The notes beneath the pieces are model-generated. The model had not been told where the DNA came from. It worked only from the letters and a program-made list of their open reading frames with translations, and did not search any database. Positions 9,249-19,092 of a stretch of DNA of 64,000 nucleotides are shown piece by piece (position 1 is the stretch's first letter; each line of letters opens with the position of its first letter). This DNA comes from Bathymodiolus japonicus methanotrophic gill symbiont (GTDB taxonomy: Bacteria > Pseudomonadota > Gammaproteobacteria > Methylococcales > Methylomonadaceae): the NCBI RefSeq assembly GCF_019721995.1, contig NZ_BLYC01000015.1:31413-95412 (forward strand). Reading direction: 5' to 3'. The position numbers and the translations under genes are program-made.

Positions 9249-9344
9249 TTCCTCACTCAGAGCGCGTAAATTATGTCACATGGATCAATGAAGCCATTGG
9301 ACAAGGTGCCAGAAAGGGCAAAGCCTGTGATATTGTTGGTATCA
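9245..9344 (+). pseudogene. IS3-like OrfB, N-terminal fragment
   Basis: Overlapping the OrfA stop, a frame reads LIPHSERVNYVTWINEAIG and continues RKGKACDIVGI, the usual start of an IS3-type OrfB integrase. IS4-A interrupts it after about 33 codons. Confidence 0.65.
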
Positions 9345-9808
9345 CTCGATGTTCAAGTTTTTGATATTGAGAAGGTAAAATCAGGTATTCTGAGGTTGTT
9401 GTAATTTTATCGGTGTAAGCCCATGTTAATGAATGCCCCAGCCACCTTTATCCAAAGCTATATTGACGATTTAAATGATGCGCTCAATCAGCTAAAACCC
9501 GGAGCCGCTTTGACACGGATTCAAGCCGCTTGGTTGGGCACTTGTTTAACGGGCATACTGCTAATGAACTCTGTTTGCTGGGCTAAGTTTGAGCGAGCAA
9601 GCCTTGGAGATTGCAAAGTAGCCGCATTATCCTGGGTGTTTCGTAAAGCAAGTATACCCTGGGACTGGTTGCTACGGGTGAGTGTGGTCTTAATTTTAAA
9701 ACGTTATGGCATTACTGAAGGTGTGTTGGCCTTTGATGAATCAGACCGAGCACGATCTAAGTCTACAAAACGTATCTATAAGGTTTACAAGCAGAAACAG
9801 GTAGTGGG

Positions 9809-10336
9809 TTAAATCTGTGTTTTTGCATGAATATCCCTGCCAAATTCCACCTTATTTATTAACAGACCAATCACAATATCATGCATTTTCTCTAACTTAG
9901 AGAAGCAGATTGTTCGACGAGTTAATCGTTTTATCCATGCTCTAAAATTCAAGTTTTTACGTTCAATTTTTTGGGTGTTTTTCTTACCTATTTCATGTTT
10001 CTCAGCATCGAGATGACGTTCATAAGCGCCCCAGTCATCGGTGTAATAACGACTGATATTTAAAGGCAAAAGTAACGCTTTTAATTCTTTGAAAACAATG
10101 TCCTTACGCTTGCCAAAAACATAAGCGAGTACCGTGTTGGTTTTATGATCAACAGCATGCCATAGCCAGCGTTGATTGCTTTTATTTCCTACAAAAGACC
10201 ACTGTTCATCCATTTCGGCTTCATCACAGCAGACCTGTTCTAGTCTGACTTCCAATGGTTTCCCTTGATCAAAGGTCTGAAAAAGAGGGTTCACTTGAAC
10301 AAGACTGTTTTCTTTGTTTTTTAAAGTACGAGTCAC
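9809..10336 (-). CDS. IS1 InsB-type transposase
   Basis: 175 aa containing the IS1 DDE-type core: MDEQWSFVGNKSNQRWLWHA, then YYTDDWGAYERH and KIERKNLNFRAWIKRLTRRT. It is open from its ATG, but normal InsAB' production needs the upstream insA, which is frameshifted in this copy. Confidence 0.85.
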   Translation of the reverse strand: MTRTLKNKENSLVQVNPLFQTFDQGKPLEVRLEQVCCDEAEMDEQWSFVGNKSNQRWLWHAVDHKTNTVLAYVFGKRKDIVFKELKALLLPLNISRYYTDDWGAYERHLDAEKHEIGKKNTQKIERKNLNFRAWIKRLTRRTICFSKLEKMHDIVIGLLINKVEFGRDIHAKTQI

Positions 10337-10343
10337 CGTATTT

Positions 10344-10598
10344 TTATTGTGATTTTAAGAACCCTAGCCGTGTCTCGAGTGCCACTACTATTGATAGCCA
10401 TTTCGACAACGTGTTCTTTGGTTCCAAATTCACATGCTTTATAACAATATTCCAACATGAAGGTTTGGTTGAGCAAGCTGTGGTCTGGCAACGATATCGC
10501 TGCACACCACGATCGCTACTACCTGATTTCATCAGGTTGGAATTAGTACAGTTAGGGCAGGTGATTTCTTGATAATATTTCATGAGGGAATTATGCAA
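10344..10598 (-). pseudogene. IS1 InsA, frameshifted
   Basis: MHNSLMKYYQEITCPNCTNS begins with a zinc-finger-like CPNC pair, normal for InsA. After CSTKPS the frame departs from the second insA copy at 11097-11351, which continues TFMLEYCYKACEFGTKEHVV. Two bases are missing around 10461. InsA provides end binding and repression in IS1. Confidence 0.8.
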
Positions 10599-10842
10599 TA
10601 AATCACTTTCTTATTCTATTGCTCTCATGCTAAACACAGGTTTAACCACTACCCAGAAACACAAAGCTCCGGCGGGTATGTTAATGGACAAACGATAGTA
10701 TTATTGCTGCTAGTTACCTCATCCATTACAGTGCCTGTCGGTTTTTTCTTTTATATGCCGGATCCAGCCTTAAAGCAGTGGGAAAAAGAGATAACGGTTG
10801 AAAAAGAGGGGTATAGCAAAAAAAGATCGGCCTATTAAGCCT

Positions 10843-11101
10843 GATACGTATTTTTCGACTCCCTACAGCTCTTGGGAAAGAGGGCAAAATGAGAATGCTA
10901 ATGGCTTATTAAGACAGTATTTCCCTAAAGTAATGGAGTTGATTGATGTTACGATAAAAGAGGTTTTTATAGCCGTTGATAAGCTAAATAGTCGCCCTAA
11001 AAAGTGTCTCAATTACAAAACACCTTATGAGGTATTTGAAGGGCTGACTGGGATAGATATGAAAAATTTATTGGGTTATGCACTTATGAATTGAATTCAG
11101 G
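10843..11101 (+). mobile_element. IS30 3' fragment
   Basis: This carries the last about 80 codons of the IS30 transposase (YSSWERGQNENANGLLRQYF to LLGYALMN) and the right end TTGAATTCAGG, matching the element at 41223-42665. It is joined abruptly to IS4-A on the left and to IS1 on the right. Confidence 0.85.
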
Positions 11102-11407
11102 TGATTTTAAGAACCCTAGCCGTGTCTCGAGTGCCACTACTATTGATAGCCATTTCGACAACGTGTTCTTTGGTTCCAAATTCACATGCTTTATAACAAT
11201 ATTCCAACATGAAGGTGTTGGTTGAGCAAGCTGTGGTCTGGCAACGATATCGCTGCACACCACGATCGCTACTACCTGATTTCATCAGGTTGGAATTAGT
11301 ACAGTTAGGGCAGGTGATTTCTTGATAATATTTCATGAGGGAATTATGCAATAAATCACTTTCTTATTCTATTGCTCTCATGCTAAACACAGGTTTAACC
11401 CACTACC
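11102..11407 (-). mobile_element. IS1 fragment with an unshifted insA
   Basis: This is a second copy of the insA end of IS1, including its right terminus. The insA here reads correctly from MHNSLMKYYQ through TFMLEYCYKACEF to VLKIT, but insB is absent. It marks the second copy of a local segmental duplication. Confidence 0.85.
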
Positions 11408-12222
11408 CAGAAACACAAAGGCTCCGGCGGGTATGTTAATGGACAAACGATAGTATTATTGCTGCTAGTTACCTCATCCATTACAGTGCCTGTCGGTTTT
11501 TTCTTTTATATGCCGGATCCAGCCTTAAAGCAGTGGGATAAAGAAGATAAACGGTTGAAAAAGAGGGGTATAGCAAAAAAAGATCGGCCTATTAAGCCTG
11601 AACGTGACAGTGCCTACCCGACCAAAACAGAGATTGCATTAGGCTTATTAAAAGAGTTTAAAGTTGCGCATAGCCTGATTAAAATTAAAGGCGTACTGGC
11701 TTGATGCGCTGTATGGTGAAAAAGCCTTTATGGACGAAGCCGCTAAAGAATCTGGAGGCTCGCAGGTGATTAGCCAATTACGTAAAAACCAAAATATTGA
11801 ATATAGAGGTAGAATAAGGTCAGTCGAGAGCTACTTTAATTCGATTAACAAAGGCATTGATCAGATAATACGCGTACGTGGCGGCAAAGAGATTAAAGTG
11901 ACTGTCAGCAGTGCACGATTAAAGGTGAGTTCTCACAGTAAAAAACGCTTTGTCATTGCCTTAAAATATGACGGTGAAAACGACTATCGCTATTTAGTGG
12001 CGACAGACCTGACTTGGCGCACACAAGATATTATTCAAGCCTATACGTTGAGATGGCTGATTGAGGTTTTCTTTGAGGACTGGAAGCTTTATGAAGGATG
12101 GGGGCGTGAGGCCAAACAATTAGATGAAGAGGGATCAAGCCGTGGCCTGATTCTGAGTCTTTTGTTTGACCATTGCCTTCTCCTAATAATAAATTAAGCG
12201 AATATGAGCGACTTGCTATTTT

Positions 12223-12517
12223 ACGGGGAGTCGCTATTTTTGCGAAAGCTTGTTTTGGGCATCCCAGCCCAAGCAAGCAGCAAAAACTTAACGCGACCAC
12301 TTATGCCTCCGGCGGCCCCGATTCGTCCTCGTCACCTCGTCCCGACCCAACAAGGGGTCGGAACATAGGCTCCAAATGACTTGACGCCGTGTCGGATGGC
12401 CTTTTATTTTGTCTCCACCTTCGCTAACGCTCAGACTCCGACAAAACAACGGCCCTACGGCTATCGCGGACTAAAAATCTTCACTTCGCTAAAGCTCCGT
12501 TTCCAGGATTTTCAGCG
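12223..12517 (+). repeat. R295 element, copy 2
   Basis: 295 bp. The left flank is about 40 bp of unrecognised sequence after truncated IS4-A. The right flank is the middle of an IS4-B transposase. The flanks do not belong together, so this copy marks a rearrangement junction, possibly recombination between R295 copies. Confidence 0.85.
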
Positions 12518-12927
12518 GCGGCCGGAGGGATTTACGCGTTGAATCTCAGAAGTGGGTTGCTCAGATTTCTTTGTCTGGTGACAAACGGAACTCAGAGACA
12601 TCAAGAAATACCTGTGTTACGAGATCATATTGAAAAGCAAAACAAGGGAAATAACAGCTCTCAGAAACATCTCCATGTCTACGATAAAGCCGTCACCGAC
12701 TTTGTCTGGTGGGATCGGCAGAAACGACATGCTAATTACATGATTTCAATGCTAAAAGAAAATTCAATTGCGACTCTGGTTGAGTCTATCCCTTTTGACT
12801 CCCGCCATGAGATCAATACAGGGGTTGAAGCATACAGTGTGTACGAAAACAAGGGCATCAAATTTAACGTGGTGGATTACCGTGATCCAGAAACCGGAAA
12901 ACTTCACCGGTTTGTGACAACCTTGCC
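12518..12927 (+). pseudogene. IS4-B transposase, middle fragment
   Basis: Frame from GGIYALNLRSGLLRFLCLVT through VYENKGIKFNVVDYRDPETG to VTTLP, cut on the left by R295 and on the right by R280 (after CTTGCC). It lacks the start codon region and the YREK signature. Confidence 0.85.
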
Positions 12928-13207
12928 CAGGCGCGCCATGCTACCTCACGAAATTCCGGGACTCCTGTCGCCATAATTCGTTCACCTACGCAGCGGATGG
13001 GAGATGCCCTGAACGCCCTGCGTCCGCAACGACTACGCACAAAAGCCGCTTCGTCATTACTACCTCACTGGCTGGACGGCTATTCGGAATGCAATTCTTG
13101 CTCCTCTCGCGTGCTGCTAACACACGTCGAATCAGCGAATTGCCCTGTCGCCTATCAGGGACTAAAAATCACCACTTCGCTAAGCTCCGTTTCCATGATT
13201 TTCAGCG
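12928..13207 (+). repeat. R280 element, copy 1
   Basis: 280 bp starting CAGGCGCGCCATG and ending CCATGATTTTCAGCG. The last about 70 bp resemble R295; the rest does not. Other 280-bp copies: 31207-31486 and 40601-40880. Confidence 0.85.
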
Positions 13208-13453
13208 ATTGTAATGCAACCGTAAACAGATGCAACTAAATAGTTACTAAATGAATACTACGAACAATAAGAACCGTTTGCCGGGCAAGCCCATGGTAAA
13301 CAGCGATATTAAGCTTCAGAATTATTATATTCGGGGCACTATAAGGCTCGTTGATAGCACGATGTTCAGTAGAACGTCGCTGTTATGCTTACTTAGTAGC
13401 AGCTGTTAACAGGTGCTATAATCAGGACTGTTTGAACACTTAAGGACTAATCG

Positions 13454-13726
13454 ATGCAAACAAAATTTTCAGAAGATGTCGTCCCTCTGTCAGATCTAAA
13501 AATAAACCCGGGAAAAATTGTTAAACGAGCTAAAGATACTCGACGCCCCATTTTACTTACTAGTCGGGGTCGAGGAGTAGCTGTAGTTCAGGGGCTTGAA
13601 GAGTATGAATGCCATGAAGAAGAAATTCAATTCATGAAGGCCGTTGCTCAAGGGCTAGTGGAAATTGGAGATGGCAACGTAACCACGCTTGAGGATGTAA
13701 AGAGGAAATTAGTAATTAGTAAGTGA
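13454..13726 (+). CDS. Phd/YefM-type antitoxin, apparently orphan
   Basis: 90 aa. The N-terminus has the Phd/YefM layout: short strand, PLSDLKINPGKIVKRAKDTRRPILLTSRGRGVAVV, then a helical acidic tail that would bind the toxin. AAGGAC lies 6-11 bases before the ATG and TATAAT (about 13419) is a plausible -10 box. A RelE/ParE toxin would be expected just downstream, but 9 bases after the stop the IS66 end begins and no toxin frame follows. Alternatively the antitoxin partners a toxin elsewhere. Confidence 0.8.
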   Translation: MQTKFSEDVVPLSDLKINPGKIVKRAKDTRRPILLTSRGRGVAVVQGLEEYECHEEEIQFMKAVAQGLVEIGDGNVTTLEDVKRKLVISK

Positions 13727-13751
13727 AGATATTTTGTAACTACTCAGCGTA

Positions 13752-14042
13752 CGCTTAAAATCAGGGAAACGGAGCCTAAGCGGAGTGATGATTTTTAGTC
13801 TCTGGTAGGCGACAGGGCAATTCGCTGATCCGAAGTGCGCTAGTAGCGCGCGAGGGAGGCAAGAATTGCATTCCGAATAGCCGTCCAGCCATTTGAGGTA
13901 GACTTAACTGAGCAGGGTTTTGTGCGTAGTTGAGTAGTTGAGACGGACGCAGGGCGACCAGGGCATCTCCCATTCGCTGCGTAGGCGAATGAATGTTGGT
14001 GACAGGAGTCCCAGAATGTTGTGAGGTAGCATGGCGCGCCTG
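13752..14042 (-). repeat. R291 element (R280 relative)
   Basis: 291 bp in reverse orientation: starts CGCTTAAAATC and ends with GGCGCGCCTG. It shares the left-end block and the GATTTT-type right end with R280, but its centre differs and is closer to R260. Single copy in the window, inside the IS66 left end. Confidence 0.75.
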
Positions 14043-14287
14043 AATAATTAAAAAAGTTCTTGACAGGGTTTTAGTCTGGTTTTTGTGATTTTTAGTAAAC
14101 TGCCCAACAGTCGATTAATCCACGCTTTATTGCTTCTATCGCTATAGTCATCACAAAATGTCCCCTTAAACATCTACGACCTCGAAGAACTTTTTTATTC
14201 GCCTTACAATCGCTTAAAACAAGGAAAATTCGGGATTTAAAACCCATGAGATAATAAGCCTGTCCTTAAAGCAATACAGGTTACCCT

Positions 14288-15698
14288 TTGAAAATAGACT
14301 TCATCGATGTTGATTCCGCAATCAGTCATGCCAAACAGTTACTTGAAACTGAGCGTGATATATCGCCTGCGCTAAAATCAGCACTGGAAGTGATTCTATT
14401 ATTAGTCACGGTATTACTCAATCGAGTGACACTGAACAGCAAAAATAGCAGTAAACCACCTGCAAGTGATCCCCAACCGTAAAAAAGGGAATCGAAAAAA
14501 ATCAGATAAGCCTTCTGGCGGACAAAAATCGCATGTCGGCACGACACTTCAAAAAATAGATGACCCGGATGAAATCGAGATCATTACCATTGATCGCCGT
14601 ACCTTGCCAAAAGGGCGATACACGGCAGATGGCTTTGAAACACGCCAGGTATTCGATATTGATATCTCAAGGGTAGTGACAGAATACCAGGCGCAACGGT
14701 TGATAAATGGAAAAGGTCAGTGTTTTATCGCTCCTTTTCCAGATGAGGTTACTAAGGCTGCGCAATATGGTAATGGGATAAAAGCCCATGTGGTTTATCT
14801 TTCGCAATATCAGTTATTGCCCTACAACCGAATACAGGAGTATTTCGCTGATCAATTAGGTATGCCGATTAGTGAAGGCTCTATCTATAATTTCAATGAA
14901 CTGGCCTATGAGAAGTTGGCTGGGTTTGAAACTATCAGTAAAGAACACTTAGTCGAATCAGCGTGCATTCATGCGGATGAAACAGGCATTAATATTAATG
15001 GTAAGCGCCATTGGCTACATGGGGCCTCCAATGTTCAGTGGACACACTTCTTTCCCCATGCCAAACGTGGCACAGAGGCAATGAATGACATTGGTATTTT
15101 ACCCCATTTTCATGGGATTTTATGTCATGATCATTGGAAGCCCTACTATAAATATGATTGTACTCATTCGCTTTGTAATGCACATCATTTGAGGGAATTA
15201 ACGCGCGCCTGGGAGCAGGATAAACAGGAGTGGGCGCTTGAAATGAAACGACTACTTGAAAAAATGAATGATGCCGTCAATGAAGCAGGTGGCATGCTAC
15301 TACATAAAGAAGCAGAAAAATGGAAGGTACAATACAGAGAATTACTTGGCAAAGCGGAGATCGAATGCCCACCACCCGATAAGCCTAAAGAAGTAAAACG
15401 GGAGCGAATAAAACGCAGTAAAGCTAGAAACTTACTGGAAAGGCTGATTAATTATGAAGAGGATGTCTTGCGCTTCATGACAAATACCTGGGTGCCATTT
15501 ACCAATAATGCCGCAGAAAATTCGATTCGGATGACCAAGGTTCAACAGAAAATATCCGGCTGCTTTCGTAGTACCAAGGGTGCAGAGATATTTTGTCGTG
15601 TCAGAGGGTATTTATCAACGTGCCGTAAACAAGGTCTAAGTGCAACTCAGGCAATGACCTTGGTCTTTGAGGGAAAGTTACCTGAATTTGCTTTATAA
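14288..15698 (+). pseudogene. IS66 TnpC-type transposase, frameshifted
   Basis: The N-terminal part (MKIDFIDVDSAISHAKQLLE to NSKNSSKPPASD) and the main part (NRKKGNRKKSDKPSGGQKSH onward) are in different frames because of one extra C in a CCCC run near 14474. The rest is complete: HADETGININGKRHWLH, HDHWKPYYKY, CNAHHLREL (zinc/catalytic region) and NNAAENSIRM near the end, matching IS66 DDE transposases. Without the indel it would be about 470 aa. Confidence 0.85.
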
Positions 15699-15733
15699 TT
15701 TCATTGAACTACTCAGCTTCGCTGAGTAGTTAC

Positions 15734-16196
15734 ATTTAAAATACGTTGAGCGGGGAAGCAGCTGGCCATAAATCTGTTCATTGGTTTGGAGGAAATGGCG
15801 ACCACTATCGACTACACTGATACAGCGTAATAACCCAAGGCGAATAAAGTCGATATCCTTCAACTCTGGGCATGAACGAGCCCACAAAGGATGACGCTCT
15901 GCTAACAGGGCACGTTCCATACTTTCATTGCAGTGTTGGTGAATATGTTCAGAGAGTGGTAGGTCTTTAAGCATGGGTGATATCCGTTTATGAGGTGATT
16001 AAAACGAAAATTTTTTCGGCAATTGCAAGCTTTATTTGAAATTATTTGTTGTTTTTTTACGGTGCCTACAGAGTGTCTATTTACTGTTACTAAGTGATTA
16101 AAATCAAAAAGACGGAAATATTCGAGTGGTGCTACCTTCAGGTAGGTTATAGGCTGCTTTGTTTAGGTACTTCTTCTTTCAATGGGAACACTGATG
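15734..16196 (-). mobile_element. IS4-B copy, 5' fragment
   Basis: This carries the transposase start (MLKDLPLSEH, start codon at 15974) through YGQLLPRSTYFK, the leader and the left end GGGAACACTGATG at 16196. The IS66 right end truncates it. The flank after 16196 (GGAAGCGA) has no matching partner here. Confidence 0.85.
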
Positions 16197-16424
16197 GGAA
16201 GCGATAAGAATCTCGGATGACTTGTTATAGTTTTGGCAGCTTAAGATGCCACCAAAAACGATAATCAAAGTAATAAATAAGGAACTGGTGGTAAAGTGTA
16301 GCGAGTAGGTGGAGCGTTTTTTGGCTTGCAATTTAGTCATCTCCTGAGGTTGGGGTCGACTACGATTTAAGTGATTGGGAGTGTTGGTTGAACGATGGAT
16401 TGAGGGTTAAATAACATCAGAAAC

Positions 16425-16469
16425 CTGTAGGGTGTGCTGAGGCACAAAGCGAATCACCCCACCCTACAG
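16425..16469. repeat. Palindromic intergenic repeat
   Basis: CTGTAGGGTG and its exact complement are separated by 25 bases. No T-run. The stretch 16197-16490 otherwise contains no convincing gene. Confidence 0.6.
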
Positions 16470-16490
16470 AATACATGATTTCAGCTATTA

Positions 16491-16642
16491 CTCGATGTTA
16501 AAGTTTTTTAACTGATTGATTTTATTGATAATTTTACTGACAAAGAAAGCATCAACATCATTGTAAATCAATCACTTATAAAACAAAGCCGGAAAAATTT
16601 ACTTTTCTTAGCCCAGTTATAGCTGAAAACTTGAACATCGAG
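16491..16642 (-). repeat. IS4-A-type MITE, copy 1 (152 bp)
   Basis: The ends CTCGATGTTAAAG and CTTGAACATCGAG are those of IS4-A. The 5-bp target duplication TATTA is exact. The interior is non-coding and nearly identical to the 152-bp copy at 34857-35008. It lies just beyond the TPR gene at the end of the TonB operon. Confidence 0.92.
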
Positions 16643-16706
16643 TATTAATAAATCCTGGTTTCTATATCAAATAAATAACAGCTGGATAATTTTTAACCTG
16701 GCTTTA

Positions 16707-17936
16707 TTAACTGCTCACATCCGAAGAGATAAACTTTAGCCATTGTTGTGCAGATTTTCTGGTTTTCGCGTATTTCATTGCATTATCAAATGCACTCCTG
16801 GCAGATTTTAGCTGTCCGCTTTCAAAATAGCTAATCCCCAGTAAAATATAAGCTTCCTCAGTTTGCTTTAAGCCGCCCTTTTTAAGTGCTTTTTTAATTG
16901 CAACCACTGCGTCCTGCCATTTCTCCTGTTCGACATGGATTCGTCCAAGCTGCAGATATAAATCACCTTTATCATGTAAGGTAGATGCCTGTTCCAGGGC
17001 ATTAATTGCATGTGTATATTCACGCGCAGTTGTCCAGGCACTGGCAAGTAATTCCCAGTTTTTCGCAGTGGATTTGACGCGCCCGGCATCAAGTTCCCTG
17101 GCTAATAATGAAGCTGCCTGATAAGGCTGTTTGTTATATAGAAATAAATTAAATAATTGTATGATTTCAGGTTCGCTAGCAAGAAAGCCTTTATTATAAG
17201 CAAGATTGTTGATTGTTAATGCACGTTCATATTGTTGCAATTGCTGGTAAATCGATGTGAGTTGTTGCCAGTAATCTTTGTTATCCGGGTACAGCGAGAT
17301 CAGGCGGCGTAATACTATCGCTGCTTGTGGGTAGTTTTCCAGCTCGTAATACAGAGCAAGGTTGAGTTGTAACCAGCTTGCTTTAGGTTTTTTGGCGTGT
17401 TTGATAACATGCTCAATATAAGGCAGGGCTTTGCGATACTGCTTTAATTGTGCATAGGCATTCGCTAACAAAACTCTGACTTGCGTATTAGTTGTATCCG
17501 GTTGCTTTACAAGCCACGGCTCTAATATAGCGACCGCATTTTTATAATGCTCTATTGCCATATATAATTGCCCCAGATTTAACAAAGCCTCCTGTTGCTG
17601 TTCAGCGTTTAGGGCTTGAGTTGCCAAGGCTTGTTCTAAGAGGCTGGTAGCTTTTTGATGTTTATTTTCCAGTGCGTAAACAGCGCCCAGACTGCGTAGT
17701 GCGATAGCTTGTGCATAGCTGTTTTTTTTGACCTCAGCAAGCACTTTTTCTAATCTTGTACGTGCCTTAGCGTATTCCTGTTTGGCAATTAACTGTTCGG
17801 CCTTATTCAACTGCTTATAAGCCCAGGGAGAAATAGTGGTAGATTTTTCCGATTCGGCATAGAGCGCAGTTGAAGCGCCACATAGACTTAGCGCTAACAA
17901 GCTGATTTTCAGGCTAATACGGATAGATTTTTTCAT
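16707..17936 (-). CDS. Tetratricopeptide-repeat protein of the TonB operon
   Basis: 409 aa with a signal peptide (KISLLALSLCGASTALYAES), so it is probably periplasmic or outer-membrane associated. The rest is a chain of about ten TPR units (ARTRLEKVLAEVKKNSYAQA, ALLNLGQLYMAIEHYKNAVA, LYLQLGRIHVEQEKWQDAVV, AYILLGISYFESGQLKSARS). Its ATG overlaps the tonB stop by 4 bases. A TPR protein is a standard last member of TtpC-type TonB2 clusters, where it is thought to help the Ton complex engage outer-membrane receptors. Last gene of the operon. Confidence 0.88.
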   Translation of the reverse strand: MKKSIRISLKISLLALSLCGASTALYAESEKSTTISPWAYKQLNKAEQLIAKQEYAKARTRLEKVLAEVKKNSYAQAIALRSLGAVYALENKHQKATSLLEQALATQALNAEQQQEALLNLGQLYMAIEHYKNAVAILEPWLVKQPDTTNTQVRVLLANAYAQLKQYRKALPYIEHVIKHAKKPKASWLQLNLALYYELENYPQAAIVLRRLISLYPDNKDYWQQLTSIYQQLQQYERALTINNLAYNKGFLASEPEIIQLFNLFLYNKQPYQAASLLARELDAGRVKSTAKNWELLASAWTTAREYTHAINALEQASTLHDKGDLYLQLGRIHVEQEKWQDAVVAIKKALKKGGLKQTEEAYILLGISYFESGQLKSARSAFDNAMKYAKTRKSAQQWLKFISSDVSS

Positions 17937-18577
17937 CGGGAGAGGTTAAATTTTAAAGTTTGCGCTGCCCGTTGCTCATATGCCTCACCGGCGATAATGT
18001 GAGGTTTAAATTTCCAGCGCCTGATAGCTTTCAGTGCTGCACGATTAAAGATAGAGCCAGGATGAGATGCAATAACGACCGCATCTTTGACCTTACCTTC
18101 TGTAGTAATGGTAAATTCAACTTTTACCCAGCCCTCAATATGGCGGTTAGCCGCGCGCATAGGGTAAGTTGGAGGGATTCTAACCAGGGGAATGACATTA
18201 GTGCTGATTTCTCCCTTAGCTATTTGCAATCCGGTCAGCATTGAACCGCCAAAGCTACTGCTTTGCATGGGGATATCCAGCTTAGGCATATCCAGCTTAG
18301 GCATATCCATAGTGGGTATGTCAGTCTGTTTTAGCTGGACACTGCGCATTTTTAATTTAGGCTGTTGCGGACGCTCAGTTGGTTTGGGCTTTTCTGGAAC
18401 CAGACGATCCTTGCTTTGAATTTTTGTATCGCGCTTAAAACGCACAAACTCAGTTAAGTGCAAGTCACTGGTTTTTTTTAAGCTCTGCTGATTATGACTA
18501 ATCATAGTATGCATCGCCCAGAATAAAACCAGAGAGATGGCAATTCCAGCAAACAGTGAGAGTGCAAAACGGTTCAC
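17933..18577 (-). CDS. tonB: TonB family energy transducer
   Basis: 214 aa. One N-terminal membrane anchor (SLFAGIAISLVLFWAMHTMI), then a proline/lysine-rich periplasmic spacer (PEKPKPTERPQQPKLK) with repeated MDMPKLDMPKLDI, and a C-terminal TonB domain (PPTYPMRAANRHIEGWVKVE ... AALKAIRRWKFKP). It transmits proton-motive force from ExbB/ExbD to outer-membrane receptors. The size fits short TonB2-type proteins. The ATG overlaps the exbD stop by 4 bases. No receptor gene is recognisable in the window, so its substrate is unknown. Confidence 0.92.
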   Translation of the reverse strand: MNRFALSLFAGIAISLVLFWAMHTMISHNQQSLKKTSDLHLTEFVRFKRDTKIQSKDRLVPEKPKPTERPQQPKLKMRSVQLKQTDIPTMDMPKLDMPKLDIPMQSSSFGGSMLTGLQIAKGEISTNVIPLVRIPPTYPMRAANRHIEGWVKVEFTITTEGKVKDAVVIASHPGSIFNRAALKAIRRWKFKPHIIAGEAYEQRAAQTLKFNLSR

Positions 18578-18987
18578 TGTGATTCCGACTCGGTAGCAAT
18601 TGCCGGGTTCATAATGCCTGCTAAACGTATTTGATCAATGACCTGGACTAAGGCCTGGGTTTTAGTGTCTTTGTCTGCGGCAATAATCACCGAGCCTAGC
18701 GGGTTTTCCATATGCAGGCGCGCGACATTAGCGCGCACGGCGCGAAAATCAACCAGGCGTTTATCGATCCAGACATCACCATTGGCTCTAATGCCGACAA
18801 TGATATTGGCCTGTGCCTTGCTTACGCCGGTAGATGCGCTAGGGCGGTTAACATCAATCCCCGATTCTTTAACAAATGAAGTGGTGACGATAAAGAAAAT
18901 CAACATGATAAAGACAATATCCAGCATGGGAGTCATATCAATATCGGCATTATGTTCTGATGAGGAACGATTAGCTCTGCGGCGCAT
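18574..18987 (-). CDS. exbD: Biopolymer transport protein ExbD
   Basis: 137 aa. Cytoplasmic basic start, then a single transmembrane helix with the key aspartate in NADIDMTPMLDIVFIMLIFF (the proton-relay Asp is in PMLD), followed by a periplasmic domain. It forms the proton channel with ExbB. Its stop overlaps the tonB ATG. A palindromic repeat separates it from the upstream exbB. Confidence 0.93.
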   Translation of the reverse strand: MRRRANRSSSEHNADIDMTPMLDIVFIMLIFFIVTTSFVKESGIDVNRPSASTGVSKAQANIIVGIRANGDVWIDKRLVDFRAVRANVARLHMENPLGSVIIAADKDTKTQALVQVIDQIRLAGIMNPAIATESESQ

Positions 18988-19010
18988 ATTTTTTATCTCA
19001 ATTGAATATC

Positions 19011-19079
19011 TGTAGAGCGGAATTCAGTCCGCTAGTTTAAATACTGCAATGGAAAGGACGGACTAAAGTCCGCTCTACA
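19011..19079. repeat. Palindrome between exbB and exbD
   Basis: TGTAGAGCGGA...AGTCCGC pairs with GCGGACT...TCCGCTCTACA across about 69 bases, with small mismatches. No T-run. It may form a stem in the operon mRNA and modulate the exbB:exbD ratio, but that is inference. Likely a dispersed genomic repeat. Confidence 0.65.
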
Positions 19080-19092
19080 AGGGGTGTTATAT

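Larger units (their letters stand above)
8672..9344 (+). mobile_element. IS3-like element, left part
   Basis: The sequence begins with a run of C followed by GTGTCAGGATAG, an IS3-type left end, and carries OrfA plus the first about 30 codons of OrfB. It is cut at 9345 by the left end of IS4-A. Confidence 0.65.
9800..10653 (-). mobile_element. IS1-family element
   Basis: 854 bp bounded by GGTAGTGGGTTAAATCTGTG and a near complement at 10653, flanked by an exact 8-bp duplication CAGAAACA within IS4-A. This length of duplication is normal for IS1. It contains insA and insB on the minus strand. Confidence 0.9.
9345..12183 (+). mobile_element. IS4-A copy 1, scrambled by IS1 and IS30 pieces
   Basis: The left end CTCGATGTTCAAG is preceded by TATCA, which fits the TNNNA target form. 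IS4-A sequence is present at 9345-9799, about 10654-10842 and 11408-12183, and the 3' end is missing. A full IS1 and then an IS30 fragment plus a partial IS1 are embedded. The block around 10350-10842 is repeated at about 11105-11600. Confidence 0.8.
9423..12183 (+). pseudogene. IS4-A transposase, interrupted
   Basis: MLMNAPATFIQSYIDDLNDA starts the transposase. After the insertions it resumes through KPERDSAYPTKTEIALGLLK, has an extra T near 11700 that shifts the frame, and reaches the IS4 signature YTLRWLIEVFFEDWK (Y-x2-R-x3-E-x6-K). The C-terminus is lost after FDHCLL. An intact form would be about 468 aa. This one cannot be functional. Confidence 0.85.
13736..15733 (+). mobile_element. 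IS66-family element (single-ORF type)
   Basis: The ends are GTAACTACTCAGCGTA and GCTGAGTAGTTAC. Only a TnpC-like transposase is present, without TnpA and TnpB, as in the ISBst12 subgroup. An R291 element sits just inside the left end. The outer 8 bases (GATATTTT left, ATTTAAAA right) do not match, and the flanks belong to different loci, so the outer context has been rearranged. Confidence 0.8.

Noticed and set aside
13776..13973. Open frame reading GDALVALRPSQL... on the minus strand, with similar frames in other R280-type copies
   Set aside because: It lies wholly within the R291/R280 repeat, differs in frame and length between copies and runs through both element boundaries. Treated as a repeat-derived frame, not a gene.
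14470..14480. Programmed frameshift in the IS66 transposase
   Set aside because: IS66 TnpC is not known to need frameshifting, and the change is one extra C in a CCCC run.
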